Shown: positions 8,063 through 18,662, counted from the first letter of the stretch. The stretch: DNA of 18,662 bases from Gonapodya sp. JEL0774 (GCA_027604505.1 JADIIX010000259.1:1-18662); one strand, 5' to 3'. Made by a program: numbers and translations. The notes: generated by a model from the letters alone, not told the origin.

Positions 8063-11000
8063 ATGACAGTCTCAGAGCCGGGCCTGCCGTCTTCCGAGCA
8101 GCCGAGACCGCACGTCGATAGCTTGGAACAGTACAAGCAGCAATGGACTCAGAGCGTGGAAGATCCGGATACGTTCTTTGGAGAGGTGAGTGCGTGTATG
8201 TATTGTTAATTGGATCACGGATATCGATCAGGTATAACTCTTACAAACCCGATTCTTCGAATCGCACACTACAGGCCGCACTCAAAGAGCTCAAGTGGAT
8301 CACTCCTCCAACCACCATTCGCTCGGGAAGTTTTGAAGATGGGGATGTTGCGTGGTTCCATGACGGTGAGTGTGCCAAGGCAGAGCGCTCCGTGTCGTTT
8401 GTTGTGACATATTCTGCACGCCCTGCATGCCCAATCCGTTTCTCTATAATGAGGCTATTTAAATGCATCCGTCAACTGCGTCGACCGATGGGCGCTCAAA
8501 TCTCCAAATAAGGTACGTCGTAGGCTATGACTCCGGTCTTAATGTCTTCAGACCGGAACATCTCACTTGGTGTCTCTACCCAGCCCGCCATCATCTGGGA
8601 GTCCGACGAGCCAAATGAGCACGTCATCATCAGTTACAGCGATCTACTGAAGCAAGTGTGCATGGTAGCGAATGTGCTCAAGTCTTTTGGCGTGAAGAAA
8701 GGAGACGTCGTAGCGATATACTTGCCAATGGTTCCAGAGGCGGTTTACGCCATGCTCGCGTGCGCTAGAATTGGCGCGATTCATTCGTGGGTAGCTGACG
8801 TTCTCTGCTCATCTGGTGGAACGGACAGCTTACAAACGATCACAAATTCATCGATTTGTCATCGATCCCTGCTCAGCGTCGTGTTCGCGGGATTCTCTGC
8901 CGAAGCTCTTCGAGACCGTATTCAAGACGCGAATTGTGATGTACTCATCACTGTGAGCCCACTGTGCTACATTTTGATAAAGATCGTGATTCTCACTCAG
9001 AGCTTGCAGGCGGATCAAGGATATCGGGGCAGCAAGCGAACTCATCTGAAGAAGATCGCTGACCAAGCTCTTACAGAGTGCCCAACTGTCAAAGTGAGTA
9101 CTCTAGATTGCTCAGATCTCTTGTATTTTCTATATATCCGACTTCGACATCGATCCATCAGAGAGTCCTCGTCCTCCAACGCACCGGTGACCCTGCCACT
9201 CCCTTCCACCCAAACCGTGACTTCTGGTGGCACGAACAAATCGCTAAGCAGCGCCCATACTGCCCTCCTGAGGTCATGAACGCGGAAGATCCGCTTTTCA
9301 TTCTATACACGTCTGGCAGCACCGGAAAACCAAAGGGCGTGCTGCATACAACGGCAGGATATCTCCTCGGCGCCGCACTGTCAACTAAACTCGTCTTCGA
9401 CGTTCATGAGGGTGATAGATTCGGATGGTTAGTATGCGGTATCGAATCTGGTTCCCATTAATTATTCTAACTCCGAGGTACCCTGGACGACAAATAGTAC
9501 CGCGGACGTCGGTTGGATCACAGGTCACACCTACATTGTGAGTTTTGGGTTCTGTTCAATAAACCTGAAACCTCGTTTTACACGGCCCTCCGTACCGTAA
9601 GGTGTACGGTCCTTTGGTCATCGGCACAACCACACTCGTGTTCGAATCCATTCCGACATACCCAAACCCAGGTCGATACTGGCAAATGATTGATACCCAC
9701 AAGGTATGTTTCAATTCAGATCATTCCTAGGATCGTTCACATATTCATCTCCACAACAAATACCATGGATATGTGCAGCTGACACACTTTTACACCGCAC
9801 CAACCGCAATCCGTGCACTCCGACGACTCGGTGATAAACACGTAGCACCGTACAGGCTTGACTCCTTGAGAGTGCTCGGATCCGTTGGAGAGCCTATTAA
9901 GTGAGTATAACCTGCCATAACCCATAATTTCAACCAAAAACTTACACCAGTCCACGCTATTAAAGCCCGGAAGCATGGCACTGGTACAACGATGTGATTG
10001 GAAAGGGAAGGTGTCCTATAGTGGACACATACTGTGAGTACGGTCTCTACATGCTTCCTTCCAGTCCTTTGCAAGGTTCATACGGAAACTTTTCACCATA
10101 GGGCAAACTGAAGCAGGTTCGATTATGATCACTCCACTCCCTGGGGCAATTTCTACGAAACCAGGTGCTGCTACTCTGCCCTTCTTTGGGTTAGAAGCAG
10201 CTGTCTTGGATCCAACCACAGGGAAGGTGATCGAAGGCAACGAGGTGGAAGGAGTTTTGTGCATGAAGAGACCGTGGCCCAGTATGGCCAGGACGATTTA
10301 CGGTGATCACAAGAGATACCTTGAGACGTACATGTCCGTGTACAAGGGATTCTACTTCACCGTGAGCGTCGCTTTTAAACGGTGGTACGAAAGTACTCCC
10401 TAATGCAATGCCTCAAACAACTTACCCGTCATACGAAATGACAGGGCGATGGTGTCGAGCGTGACAAAGATGGTTATATTTGGATCAAAGGTAGAGTTGA
10501 CGGTGGGTTCGTTGCAATAAGCGACCAGCTTTCAGTCTCCTCCTAATCCCAATAATTTTTACCACTTTACGTCACACAGATGTCATCAACGTCAGTGGCC
10601 ATCGTCTCTCTACTGCAGAGATCGAGTCTGCACTGATTCTTCACCCGAAAGTGGCTGAGGTGGGTATAATGATCTTCTTCGTCATTTTTCAGTATCGAGA
10701 GTCTCATCACTTACTTTGCGAAGGCGGCTGTCGTCGCCATTGACGATGATCTCACCGGCCAAGCCATCTTCGCCTATGTTGTTCTCAAGGACGAGGGCAG
10801 CGAACAATCAGCATCTCATTTATCCACATCGGTTGCACACATTCATCACGACTCGCATTCTGATACTTTGAAGAAGATGACGCAAGACTTGGTTCACCAG
10901 GTCCGATCACATATCGGACCTTTCGCATCTCCGAAACGTGTTCTACTCGTACCGGATTTACCGAAAACAAGATCTGGCAAGAGTAAGTTGTGATTTTTTG

Positions 11001-11272
11001 ATTGTTATCAGGAGCCGAGCAGATTAGTTATGTTCATGCGCGAGTTTGCCTTGTCCCCGACAGTCATGAGACGAATTTTGCGAAAGATCGCGAATGGTGA
11101 CGATTCCGCTCCAACTGAAGAGGAAATTGGCAAGTTGGGGGATTTAAGCACACTCGCTGATCCGAGGTACGTGCAATCTCGAGTGAAAGAACTGCCTGAT
11201 TGACCAATGATGTCTTGTATGCGCCATTGCAGTGTCGTGGAGCTGTTGATAAGGAAAGTATACCAGAAGTGA
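8063..11272 (+). CDS. ACS1: Acetyl-CoA synthetase (acetate-CoA ligase, AMP-forming)
   Basis: Converts acetate, ATP and CoA to acetyl-CoA; cytosolic or nuclear in fungi and needed for growth on acetate. Seventeen exons: 8063-8185, 8275-8365, 8454-8512, 8584-8786, 8877-8952, 9010-9093, 9162-9427, 9498-9537, 9602-9703, 9779-9900, 9966-10033, 10102-10361, 10445-10502, 10580-10659, 10724-10982, 11064-11166, 11233-11272. They join to 677 residues, the usual family length. Key motifs: NCVDRWA near the N-terminus, the ATP loop [10 protein letters not shown] (262-271), [17 protein letters not shown] (412-417), [15 protein letters not shown], and the C-terminal PKTRSGK with the catalytic, acetylatable Lys630. 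An in-frame TAG directly precedes the ATG, which fixes the start. The short C-terminus lacks a peroxisomal SKL-type signal. Introns are 57-91 nt. It runs head-to-tail with urease, 352 bp upstream of it, but nothing suggests co-transcription. Confidence 0.96.
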
Positions 11273-11624
11273 CGCATGGTGAGAGCTTGACAAGAATCCA
11301 GATTGTGTTGTACGAGTATCATGGCGTCGCGCCAGGGTCGGTACCAGTGCCAAAACAGTTGATCATGCGGAGTCGGGGAGAAAGAAATCTGGAGTTGGGA
11401 CATTCATTCAACGACGAATTTTGTGCTATGTGTACAGAGCCACACAGGAACTTCATGAATATATTTTCTGTTCGTTAGCCTCTTCTTCGGTTGCAGGGTT
11501 CAGTTGCGCTTATCGGACCCCACAGTTTCCTGTCCCGTTGCAGCCTAACCCAGGCGAATTCCACCGGCGATCATTCAATTCTCTATACTTTGCGCGAAGA
11601 TTTGCGTTTCGCAATCGCCTTAAG
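11273..11624. promoter_or_regulatory. ACS-urease intergenic region with a GATA-type site
   Basis: This 352-bp stretch must hold the 3' end of the acetyl-CoA synthetase transcript and the urease promoter. It contains open frames without recognisable content. One HGATAR match (CGATAA on the minus strand, 11510-11515) lies 110 bp before the urease ATG; fungal urease genes are commonly under nitrogen control by GATA factors (AreA/Nit2/Gat1). A single six-base match is weak evidence, so this is inference from the gene's known regulation rather than a proven site. Confidence 0.3.
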
Positions 11625-14600
11625 ATGCACTTATCGCCCAAAGAACTGGACAAGCTTGTACTTCACCAGGCACGTAAATCGCCAAGTGACAAATGTCCTT
11701 GAAACCATGTTTCCCGTCGGTGTTCAACGATCTGACGTGATCTTTCTCACTGTTACCCCCGATCGCGGAACTTTCTGATCGCTGACCCTCGTACCAGGTT
11801 GGTTTCCTCGCTCAGAAGCGATTGGCTCGGGGAGTGAAGCTTAACTTCGCGGAAGCCACGGCTCTCATTGCAAGTCAGCTGCTTGAGCTTATTCGGGATG
11901 GGAAACACTCAGTCGCTCAGCTAATGGATGTTGGTCGTAAAGTGGGTGGATCTCTCGTTAGGAAGAGACAGGCGCCGATCCCCGCGGATTCAAAATCCAC
12001 CATTTCTAGCTTCTTGGACGTCGCCATGTCCTTCCGTCGGTTCTCTCAGTTCTTCATGAAGTCCAAGTCGAGGGCACATTCCCCGATGGGTCCAAACTTG
12101 TGAGCTAGCTCGGGGTCATAATTGAACTATCTTGCAAGTTTCCTGATCGAAACAGTCTCACTTGTATAACCGCAGGTGACAATTCATGATCCTATCTCAT
12201 CTGACGATGGTGACCTGGAACTCGCGCTGTACGGCTCTTTTTTACCTATTCCCAAAGCCGAGATGTTTCCCTTGGAACGAGTGGATCAAACAATAGTACC
12301 ACCTGGCGGAGTCGTTGTTCAACCCGGAAAGATAAGCTTGAATACTGGCCGAAAACGTGTTGGACTGAAAGTTACAAATAACGGAGATAGACCTGTGCAG
12401 GTATGCCAATTTCGTTCCTCCGTACGTGGGTATTGAATGTTTGATAATCTACGCATTATAGGTCGGTTCACACTATCACTTTATCGAAACAAATCCTCTT
12501 CTCGTGTTCGATCGTATATTGTCCTATGGCAAACGCTTGGATATTCCAGCTGGCACGGCAGTTCGCTTCGAACCCGGCGAAACCAAAACAATCACTCTCG
12601 TTGATATCGCCGGCAACAAAATTATCAAAGGTGGGAACAATGTTGCAACTGGAAAGGTGGAGGATGGAAAGAAGGAGGCATTAAAGACCAAGATGAAGCA
12701 GCTTGGATTTGGTGACCAGACCCAAGATGTCGAAATCGCCGCTAGTGTGTATGAACTGGACAAAAAGACATACGCGGATTTCTATGGTCCGACGGTAAGT
12801 GTCTCTTGAAGCTTGTTGAGCTGTTTGGCGAGGCGTTCCGATGAACTTTTTTCACAAGACCGGTGATAAAGTTCGACTTGCCGACACGTCACTCTTCCTC
12901 GAAGTTGAGCACGACTATACTGTTTATGGTGACGAATGCAAATTCGGTGGTGGGAAAGTTTTGCGAGATGGGATGGGGCAGGCGGCCGGTGTCACTGACG
13001 CCGAGGCACTTGATCTCGTCATCACGAACGCGCTTGTGGTGGACTGGTCGGGAATTTTCAAGGCAGATATCGGAATCAAAAAAGGTTCGAAATCAGAAGT
13101 TGCTTGAGACCTTCTCATCACTGAGTTCGGTACTACTCTCAATGGTCTCGTTCCCAGGGTTCATCGTCGGAATTGGAAAGGCTGGAAATCCCGACGTTAT
13201 GGCTGGCGTCACTCCTGGAATGATCATTGGACCAACCACGGAGGCTCTTGCCGGCGAAGGTCACATTTTCACTGCAGGAGCTATTGACGCGCACGTCCAT
13301 TTCATTTGCCCTCAAATCTGCACAGAAGCTATCGCCTCTGGTGTTACTACTCTGATTGGTAACTACCATCGTGATAAAGTCCCTAATGATAGCAAAACAC
13401 ACTAAATGTCTAACCTTAAGGCGGCGGGACCGGTCCCAACACCGGCACGAAAGCCACAACTTGCACCTCTGGCGTTCACCATACGCAGTTTATGCTCACT
13501 TCTACTGACGAGTTGCCGTTGAACTTTGCCTTCACTGGAAAAGGTAACGCAGCGTCTGCAGAAGGACTCGAGGATCAGATACTTGCAGGAGCAGCTGGGC
13601 TGAAACTCCACGAGGATTGGGGTACCACACCGAGCGCCATCGACGCATGTATCAAAGCGTGTGAGAAGTATGACGTTCAGGCTACCATCCACACTGATAC
13701 GCTGAATGAGTCCGGTTTCGTTGAGAGTTCGATCGCTGCCATCAATGGTAGATCAATTCATGCTTATCACACCGAGGGAGCTGGCGGAGGTCATGCTCCA
13801 GACATAATTCGCGTGGTCGGGGAATCAAACGTCATTCCCTCGTCCACAAATCCCACACGCGCCTTCACCGTAAATACCTTGGATGAGCACGTAGACATGC
13901 TGATGGTATGCCACCATTTGTCAAGGTCCATACCCGAGGACGTGGCATTTGCGGAATCGCGTATCAGAGCCGAGACCATCCAGGCTGAGGACATTCTCCA
14001 CGACATGGGTGCCATCAGCATTATCAGCTCTGATTCACAGGCCATGGGTCGTGTGGGAGAGGTAGTTTCACGCACATGGCACACCGGATCCAAGATGAAA
14101 GATCAAAGGGGCTGGCTGAAAGGGGGGCAGAATGGGGTGGACGCTCTGGAGAGGAATGATAACTTCAGGATCAAACGGTATATTGCCAAGTATACGATCA
14201 ATCCGTGAGTTTTGTTCGCACACCGTGATCTTTGCTCGCTGAAGTTAAACAACCAGTCCTTTTCAGTGCGATTGTCAGTGGCATCTCACACATTGTCGGC
14301 TCTGTCGAGGTCGGTAAATTCGCGGATCTTGTTATGTACCAGCCAGCACTGTTTGGAACCAAACCGGAGCTCGTCATCAAGGGCGGACTGGTACGCTTGG
14401 TAGTTTGATTGCACATGCGCACAGGCACAACGTAACTGTTTGCCAATTTTTCATGCACCTGCAGATCGCGTACTGTCAGATGGGTGATGCTAACGCTTCG
14501 ATTCCCACCACGCAGCCCGTGATCTCACGTCCAATGTATGCTGGACTTGCATCTGCTGCGGCAATGTCATCTATAGCCTTCGTGAGCAAAGCCGCAGTTG

Positions 14601-14812
14601 ATGCCGGAGTCGCCTTGAAGTACGGTCTCCGCAAGCGTGTTGAGGCGGTCAAGGGCTGTAGTAAGGTCAGAAAGGTGGATATGAAGCTCAATGCCTCGCT
14701 GCCAAAGATGAAAGTAGACCCCGAGACATACAGTGTCTGGGCAGACGGGGAGCTCCTTCAATGCGCAGCTGCCACGAAGGTTCCGATGTCGCAGGACGTG
14801 TATCTATTCTAG
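11625..14812 (+). CDS. URE1: Urease (urea amidohydrolase), single-chain fungal type
   Basis: Nickel enzyme hydrolysing urea to ammonia and carbamate. Ten exons: 11625-11669, 11798-11941, 12010-12099, 12176-12400, 12462-12794, 12859-13084, 13158-13358, 13421-14204, 14267-14390, 14465-14812, joining to 839 residues, the normal length for eukaryotic urease with fused gamma, beta and alpha parts. Gamma: residues 1-100 ([11 protein letters not shown]..., then [12 protein letters not shown]). Beta: about 130-245. Alpha: from about 265 ([10 protein letters not shown]). Nickel ligands are all present: His400 and His402 (DAHVH), Lys483, which is carbamylated (AGLKLHEDW), His512 ([10 protein letters not shown]), His538 ([12 protein letters not shown]) and Asp626 (SSDSQAMGR). 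The flap Cys585 (MVCHHL) is present. It should therefore be active, given the accessory proteins UreD/F/G, which are not in this window. The start is set by alignment with the classical gamma-subunit N-terminus. Intron 1 has a GC donor. Confidence 0.97.
11670..11797 (+). other. GC-AG intron 1 of urease
   Basis: Exon 1 ends CACCAG at 11669 and the intron begins GCACGT; it ends GTACCAG at 11797, with a CTGAC branch-like motif at 11782-11786. Using GC gives [15 protein letters not shown] joined to [12 protein letters not shown]. From the start Met to the conserved RLARG this has the same length, without a gap, as the well-known bacterial gamma subunit. The only in-phase GT alternative (GTACTT at 11658) would delete four conserved residues, VLHQ. 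The GT at 11674 gives the wrong frame. Confidence 0.8.
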
Positions 14813-15002
14813 ATTTACTCCTGTTCATGATCCAAATGAAGCTGACCCCCAATTCCATGTCAACAATATTATTCTGTTCCGAACAACGAATTGTACTCCG
14901 AACCAATGCCCTTTCATTTATATCGTAATACATCTAACTGCAGTTTGACAAAAGTTAGACCAGGTCTGCATCGTTCTAAAACATCAACATATTGATACTC
15001 CT
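14813..15002. terminator. Convergent 3' region between urease and P450
   Basis: Only 190 bp separate the two stop codons of these converging genes, so both 3' UTRs and polyadenylation regions must lie or overlap here. The stretch is AT-richer than the flanking coding DNA (for example around 14868-14885 and 14910-14935), as expected for fungal cleavage and polyadenylation regions. No exact signal can be assigned by eye. Confidence 0.4.
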
Positions 15003-17665
15003 TCAGTTCAGAGGAAGAATTTTGATGCCGATACCGTATCTTGCTCTCATATTTCTAAGAGGTCGCGCACAACAGAGATATAACGAAGAATGACCACGAT
15101 CAGCAGCTGGAATCATCAAACCATTTCAGAACAAAATGCTCACCCGACCACCGCGATTTGGTAGTCCCATTTATCCGCGGGAACGACCTAGTTGGTTTTA
15201 AAGGACTTATTCACATAGGGCTTGAAGATGTCTACATATCAGCCACGACTCACTTTCCACCTGCGAACAACCTCGGTGAGAATCCATCGTCCTTCAGTAA
15301 GGGCAAGCTTCTCTCCCTGCAAAATATTCAGCGGAACAAGTCAGCAGATTCAGCAGAACTATGATCACAAATTCGACCCTTGGTTCTCACCAAGCAACGA
15401 CGGGGGCCATAGCTGAAAGGAACGTAAGCATAGATGGAGGTAGCGCCTACGTTCAAATCGCAGGTTGGGTGAGCTGGGACCAGAGTTTACTCGTGAAGAA
15501 CAGTGGTGGACACTCACCTCCTTTGGGATCTTTGATGAATCGATCGGGGTCGAACTCCTCAACTGTAGGTCCCCAAATGTTCGGGCTGGGATATCATAAG
15601 GACATTCGGGCGAGTTCAGTCGAGCGGAACTTCACTTCGAAGTTCCCGAAAAATACCTACTCATGCTGCATTCCCCACTGGTCGTATGTCACGGACATAC
15701 CGGGCGTGACGGTGAGTTTGTTTCCATTGACGCCGGTGGTGGTATCGTCCCATTCGATCGAGACAGGTTTAGACGGGAAACGGGGTTGACCTGTGAGGTA
15801 ACACAGTGAATGATTCCGGAGGTGAAAGGGCTTGCCGAATGATCGACGAGTACGTCCGAGCAACATACCCAGACTGCTGGGCCGCAACCTCAAGGATTCT
15901 TTGATGAAAGCATTGCAGTACTTGCTCTTTTCAAGCGAATCGATGTCAAGTTCGCCGTCCACGCCGAACGCCTCGATTGCTTCATCACGGAGCTTCTGTT
16001 GCCAGTCTTGGTGGTGCGCAAGGTAATAGAATGTCCAGGTAAGCATGTTGCTGGTCTGTACATGTTATGAGACTCGTTTGGATGGCCGGCGAGTGATATA
16101 GTCATAAAAATGCAACAGCTCACGGTGTCATGTCCCGCGAAAAGTAGAGTAATGAGTTGTTTCACAAGCTCCTTACGATCCATCCATTCTGGAACCTTGT
16201 CGTCCCGAACAAGTGTGGTGATGACCGAGATATCGTCAGCGATCTCCGCCGCCTTGACTGGATCGCTTTTAGCCTGCTTCACGGCCTCGATCTTATCGTC
16301 AATGACTTTCTGCAGGAGTTTGTGGGCGTCTTGATACCTGAAAAGTCAAAGCAATTCGCCACTATAACAATTGAACCACTTTCAGACCGAGTTCGATGCG
16401 GCAGAGCTCACTCTTTACTTCTTCGCACGAGAGCGCGTGTCCAAGATTTCGGAAGAGGCAAGAGAGCAACCTTCACGAAGCGAACGAAGGACTCGTTCAC
16501 CATGAGCATGAAGGCGTTTAGGAGGTCAGAGCCCTCATTCAGTTGACTCTGGTGAAACGGTAAATGCAATCCGAGTGAACATCTGAACGAGATGGAAAAG
16601 GTTCATGTCACTTACTTCTGGTGGATATCCAAAGGTCAAGCTGGTAGGTAACAGTGCAGTCGTTGTAATTCAAAAAATTCGATGTGAAGGTGCGCTTAAC
16701 ACGCACCTCGATATTGAATCGAATGTAAATCGATGGAAAAGCTCTTGCACATCAACTTATTGCATGTACGAGAAAACAAAGATCACCACCACTGTATACA
16801 CCCTCAGATGGAACGACACTCTACTCACAGCCAGTGGGATGCTTTGCGTTATCACGCTCAAAGCACTTGACAAGTTTGGCCATTTCTCTTTTCAGCATAG
16901 GTTGCTGTTTTCGCATGTAAACGTGCTTGAAGAAGGGTTCGACTGCGATTGGGAGGTTGACAGACTTACTACCTCATTCGTACAAACGGTCTATCAATGG
17001 AACTTACACATCTCCCGGGCAGCCTTCCACTTCCAGCCGTTCTGCAAGAAAACTAGACTACAGGCGGAAGAATCTGTGAGCAATTCAACCTTGAACATTC
17101 TCAAATTGAGTGTCCGGTGCTCACCCGCCTGCCACATCGTCAAAAGGTTCCAACTCGAAAGGGTCTTTGTCGAAGGTTTCGTAGTTTGATTGCAGCATCT
17201 CCTTAACCACCTTTTTATATCGGAGCATCTGGTCGCTGCCAAAATTAAGCTCCGAACTACAAGCCGGGTCCCTCACCTTCGGATTGGCAACCCGAACACC
17301 GCGAAGCTCAAACGGATTCCATGAATATGAGCCAATCACTGAAGAAAAATGATGCAGAATTGTGGAGTCGCAACCTCCATTGCAATAAGCGTCAAATAAA
17401 CACCTTGTCCCCAAGACTTCGTACGCTCCCAGCTGAATATATAACCTGCATGGAGCTCTGACGCTTTGGATCCGACGAGGGGAATGCCATTTTCGACCGG
17501 AATGCCTGGTGCGAGTATTTATAAACAATCAGTCCAGCTGTGAGATGACAACGGGGGCAATCATCACTCCAAAGTCTCACCGTTGATATGAGAGCGGATC
17601 CTGGGCAGCAGATACAAGTAGGCTACCAAGCCAGCGATGACCAGCACAACGACTTGGACAATCAT
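15003..17665 (-). CDS. Cytochrome P450 monooxygenase, membrane-anchored (CYP52/CYP63-like)
   Basis: Seventeen exons: 17665-17581, 17505-17404, 17338-17277, 17228-17125, 17057-17008, 16942-16829, 16755-16707, 16640-16616, 16548-16412, 16337-16124, 16055-15869, 15790-15661, 15585-15518, 15446-15391, 15316-15254, 15187-15144, 15054-15003, joining to 513 residues. Residues 2-21 are a hydrophobic ER signal anchor. The I-helix oxygen motif is AGHDTTSN (310-317), the K-helix ExxR is Glu367-Arg370, the meander FDPDRF is 431-436, and the heme loop FSYGPRRCLG is 453-462 with thiolate Cys460. All essential residues are present. The stretch ELFHRFTFDSIS (177-188) resembles alkane and fatty-acid hydroxylases of the CYP52/CYP63 type; this sub-family placement is by eye only. 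The real substrate is unknown. The 5' exons (2-5) are the least certain; exon 2 uses an unusual GTGTTT donor. It is divergent from the desaturase gene and needs a P450 reductase encoded elsewhere. Confidence 0.92.
15605..15650. repeat. Nested inverted repeat inside a P450 intron
   Basis: GGAACTTC (15626-15633) and GAAGTTCC (15639-15646) form an 8-bp perfect stem with a 5-nt loop. An outer pair, TTCGGG (15605-15610) and CCCGAA (15645-15650), partly overlaps the inner arm and offers a competing fold. The element lies wholly inside the intron 15660-15586 of the P450 gene, between the donor and the acceptor. Confidence 0.6.
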
Positions 17666-17822
17666 GATTTTTTTTGCAAGTAAAGTTGGGCGACCGGTGA
17701 TGGGAACCGACACTTTTTGTGTTGTCAGTCTCCCGACCGGAGTTGAGGCTCTCTCCCACCGGTGGACACTTCCCGATCAACTCCCGATTCTCATCAACAC
17801 AACCAATTGCGCGAATTTTCAA
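17666..17822. promoter_or_regulatory. Divergent promoter shared by P450 and desaturase genes
   Basis: The P450 ATG (17665, minus) and the desaturase ATG (17823, plus) are only 157 bp apart, so this segment must drive both genes. It contains two perfect ACCGGT palindromes (17693-17698 and 17758-17763) and an ACCGGA between them (17736-17741), giving overlapping CCG/CGG half-sites of the kind used by fungal Zn(2)Cys(6) regulators. A T-rich run follows the P450 start side. No TATA box is obvious. Confidence 0.55.
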
Positions 17823-18662
17823 ATGTCACATATGGATCCATCCAAAAGTGCATACACGCAGCCACAGACATTCCCCCCTCTCGACTCGTGCGTGTTACTC
17901 GCTGTGCCTGCCGACTCTGGTGGACACATTTTTAGACTGTTTCTTCTGACCAACAGTGTGACCGGTGGACGCTCAGGGGATCTCTGGAAATGGTTACAAA
18001 GCCGTCGAGACTACAACGAAAAGGCTGATGGCCTTTGGCGAATTCACGATGGTCTTTAGTGAGTCATTATTGTCATTTTGTGCTTCACTCGCCCTACATC
18101 AACCAAGAATCTCCCAAAATTGCTCGAACTTTCGGATTGTAAAGTGATCTCAACGAGTATGTGAAAAGTCACCCAGGTGGTGCAGAATGGTTAACTATGA
18201 CCCGGGGATCAGATATGTGAGAGATCCGAATATCAAATGGCCTCACGCAAATTCTAAAAGCATCTCCTCTCGGTATCAATTCAGCACTGAAGCATTCGAA
18301 GCTCACCACCCCAATGTAGAATACATCCGTGCCAAGATCCTTCCCAAATTCTACGTCCGCGATGCCACATGGGCCAGGGAGAGCCCTCTCACATTCGCAC
18401 CCGGGGGCTTCTATGATACTCTGCGTTCCAGAGTGCGAGAAGCCCTCAAGCGCCTTGGACCTGGCCCTCGACGTTGGACAAATTTTTATACTGATGTTTT
18501 TGCCTTGGCGTACGAAGGTACAATGGGAACGTTGGCGTTCGTTGGACCCAACCTCTTTGGCCCGGGAAACACACTTGATCTGGGCTTGGGCTGGACCTTG
18601 GGTCTAACTGTTGGCGCTGGAGTTCTCGGCGGAGCCCTCACGGTAATGGGTCACAATTATTT
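17823..18662 (+). CDS. Cytochrome b5-fatty acid desaturase fusion (3' end cut by window)
   Basis: Exons 17823-17887, 17957-18058, 18145-18216 and 18285 to the window end give 205 complete codons. Residues 48-88 form a cytochrome b5 domain: [21 protein letters not shown] with heme ligand His65, then AFEAHH with the second ligand at His87/88. After KFYVRDAT and a hydrophilic linker, two hydrophobic segments follow (about 150-172 and 180-200), and the last codons read GHNYF, the start of the first histidine box of membrane desaturases (His203). The order and the phrases [23 protein letters not shown] and KFYVRDAT match the 'cytochrome b5-related' proteins best known from insects. The catalytic part lies mostly beyond the window. 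A second in-frame ATG at 17832 could also serve as start. The intron-1 donor GTGCGT and acceptor at 17956 were chosen to keep phase 2 and the frame; this junction is the least conserved. Confidence 0.88.

Noticed and set aside
7797-8066. Plus-strand 89-codon ORF ending at the ACS start
   Set aside because: No recognisable content; it lies in the ACS leader/promoter and its last bases overlap the ACS ATG out of frame.
13791-14093. Minus-strand ORF opposite urease exon 8
   Set aside because: Shadow of a strongly conserved coding exon.
8063-14812. ACS and urease as a functional operon-like cluster
   Set aside because: They are separate eukaryotic genes with a 352-bp gap, unrelated pathways and no shared element beyond weak matches.
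16605-17189. Plus-strand open frame of 194 codons opposite the P450
   Set aside because: Antisense shadow crossing several P450 introns and exons; no motif of its own.

Overview
The window is nuclear DNA of a filamentous fungus, most likely a basidiomycete (Agaricomycotina type). The evidence is gene density on both strands, very many short introns of about 50-130 nt with GTGAGT/GTATGT-type donors, fungal-type urease and Dus3 architectures, and a kinase of the fungal PAS-kinase type. Gene models below were built by hand: each exon junction was chosen so that reading frame and family conservation are both kept. No transcript data were used.

Layout, left to right: (1) minus strand, bases 1-2498: tRNA-dihydrouridine(47) synthase Dus3, five exons, cut by the left edge a few codons before its expected end. 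(2) 2499-3003: no firm gene, one small plus-strand ORF. (3) minus strand, 3004-5608: PAS-kinase-like Ser/Thr kinase, five exons. (4) minus strand, 5828-6685: intronless 285-residue orphan, with a second uncertain ORF (6724-7233) upstream that might belong to the same gene. (5) 7234-8062: mostly empty. (6) plus strand, 8063-11272: acetyl-CoA synthetase, 17 exons. (7) plus strand, 11625-14812: nickel urease, 10 exons, the first intron with a GC donor. (8) minus strand, 15003-17665: cytochrome P450, 17 exons, convergent with urease. (9) plus strand, 17823 to the right edge: cytochrome b5-fatty acid desaturase fusion, divergent from the P450 over a 157-bp shared promoter.

Most genes are conserved housekeeping functions: tRNA modification, nutrient-sensing kinase, acetate activation and urea hydrolysis. 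They share no single pathway. The right-hand pair is the best candidate for joint function: a membrane-anchored P450 with fatty-acid-hydroxylase-like features and a membrane desaturase, both using ER electron transfer, with start codons 157 bp apart. The least expected observations are five perfect 8-residue repeats in Dus3, each carrying a sumoylation consensus; large insertions and a DFG-to-DMG change in the kinase; and the GC-AG intron of urease. I did not find evidence for a wholly new multi-gene system.
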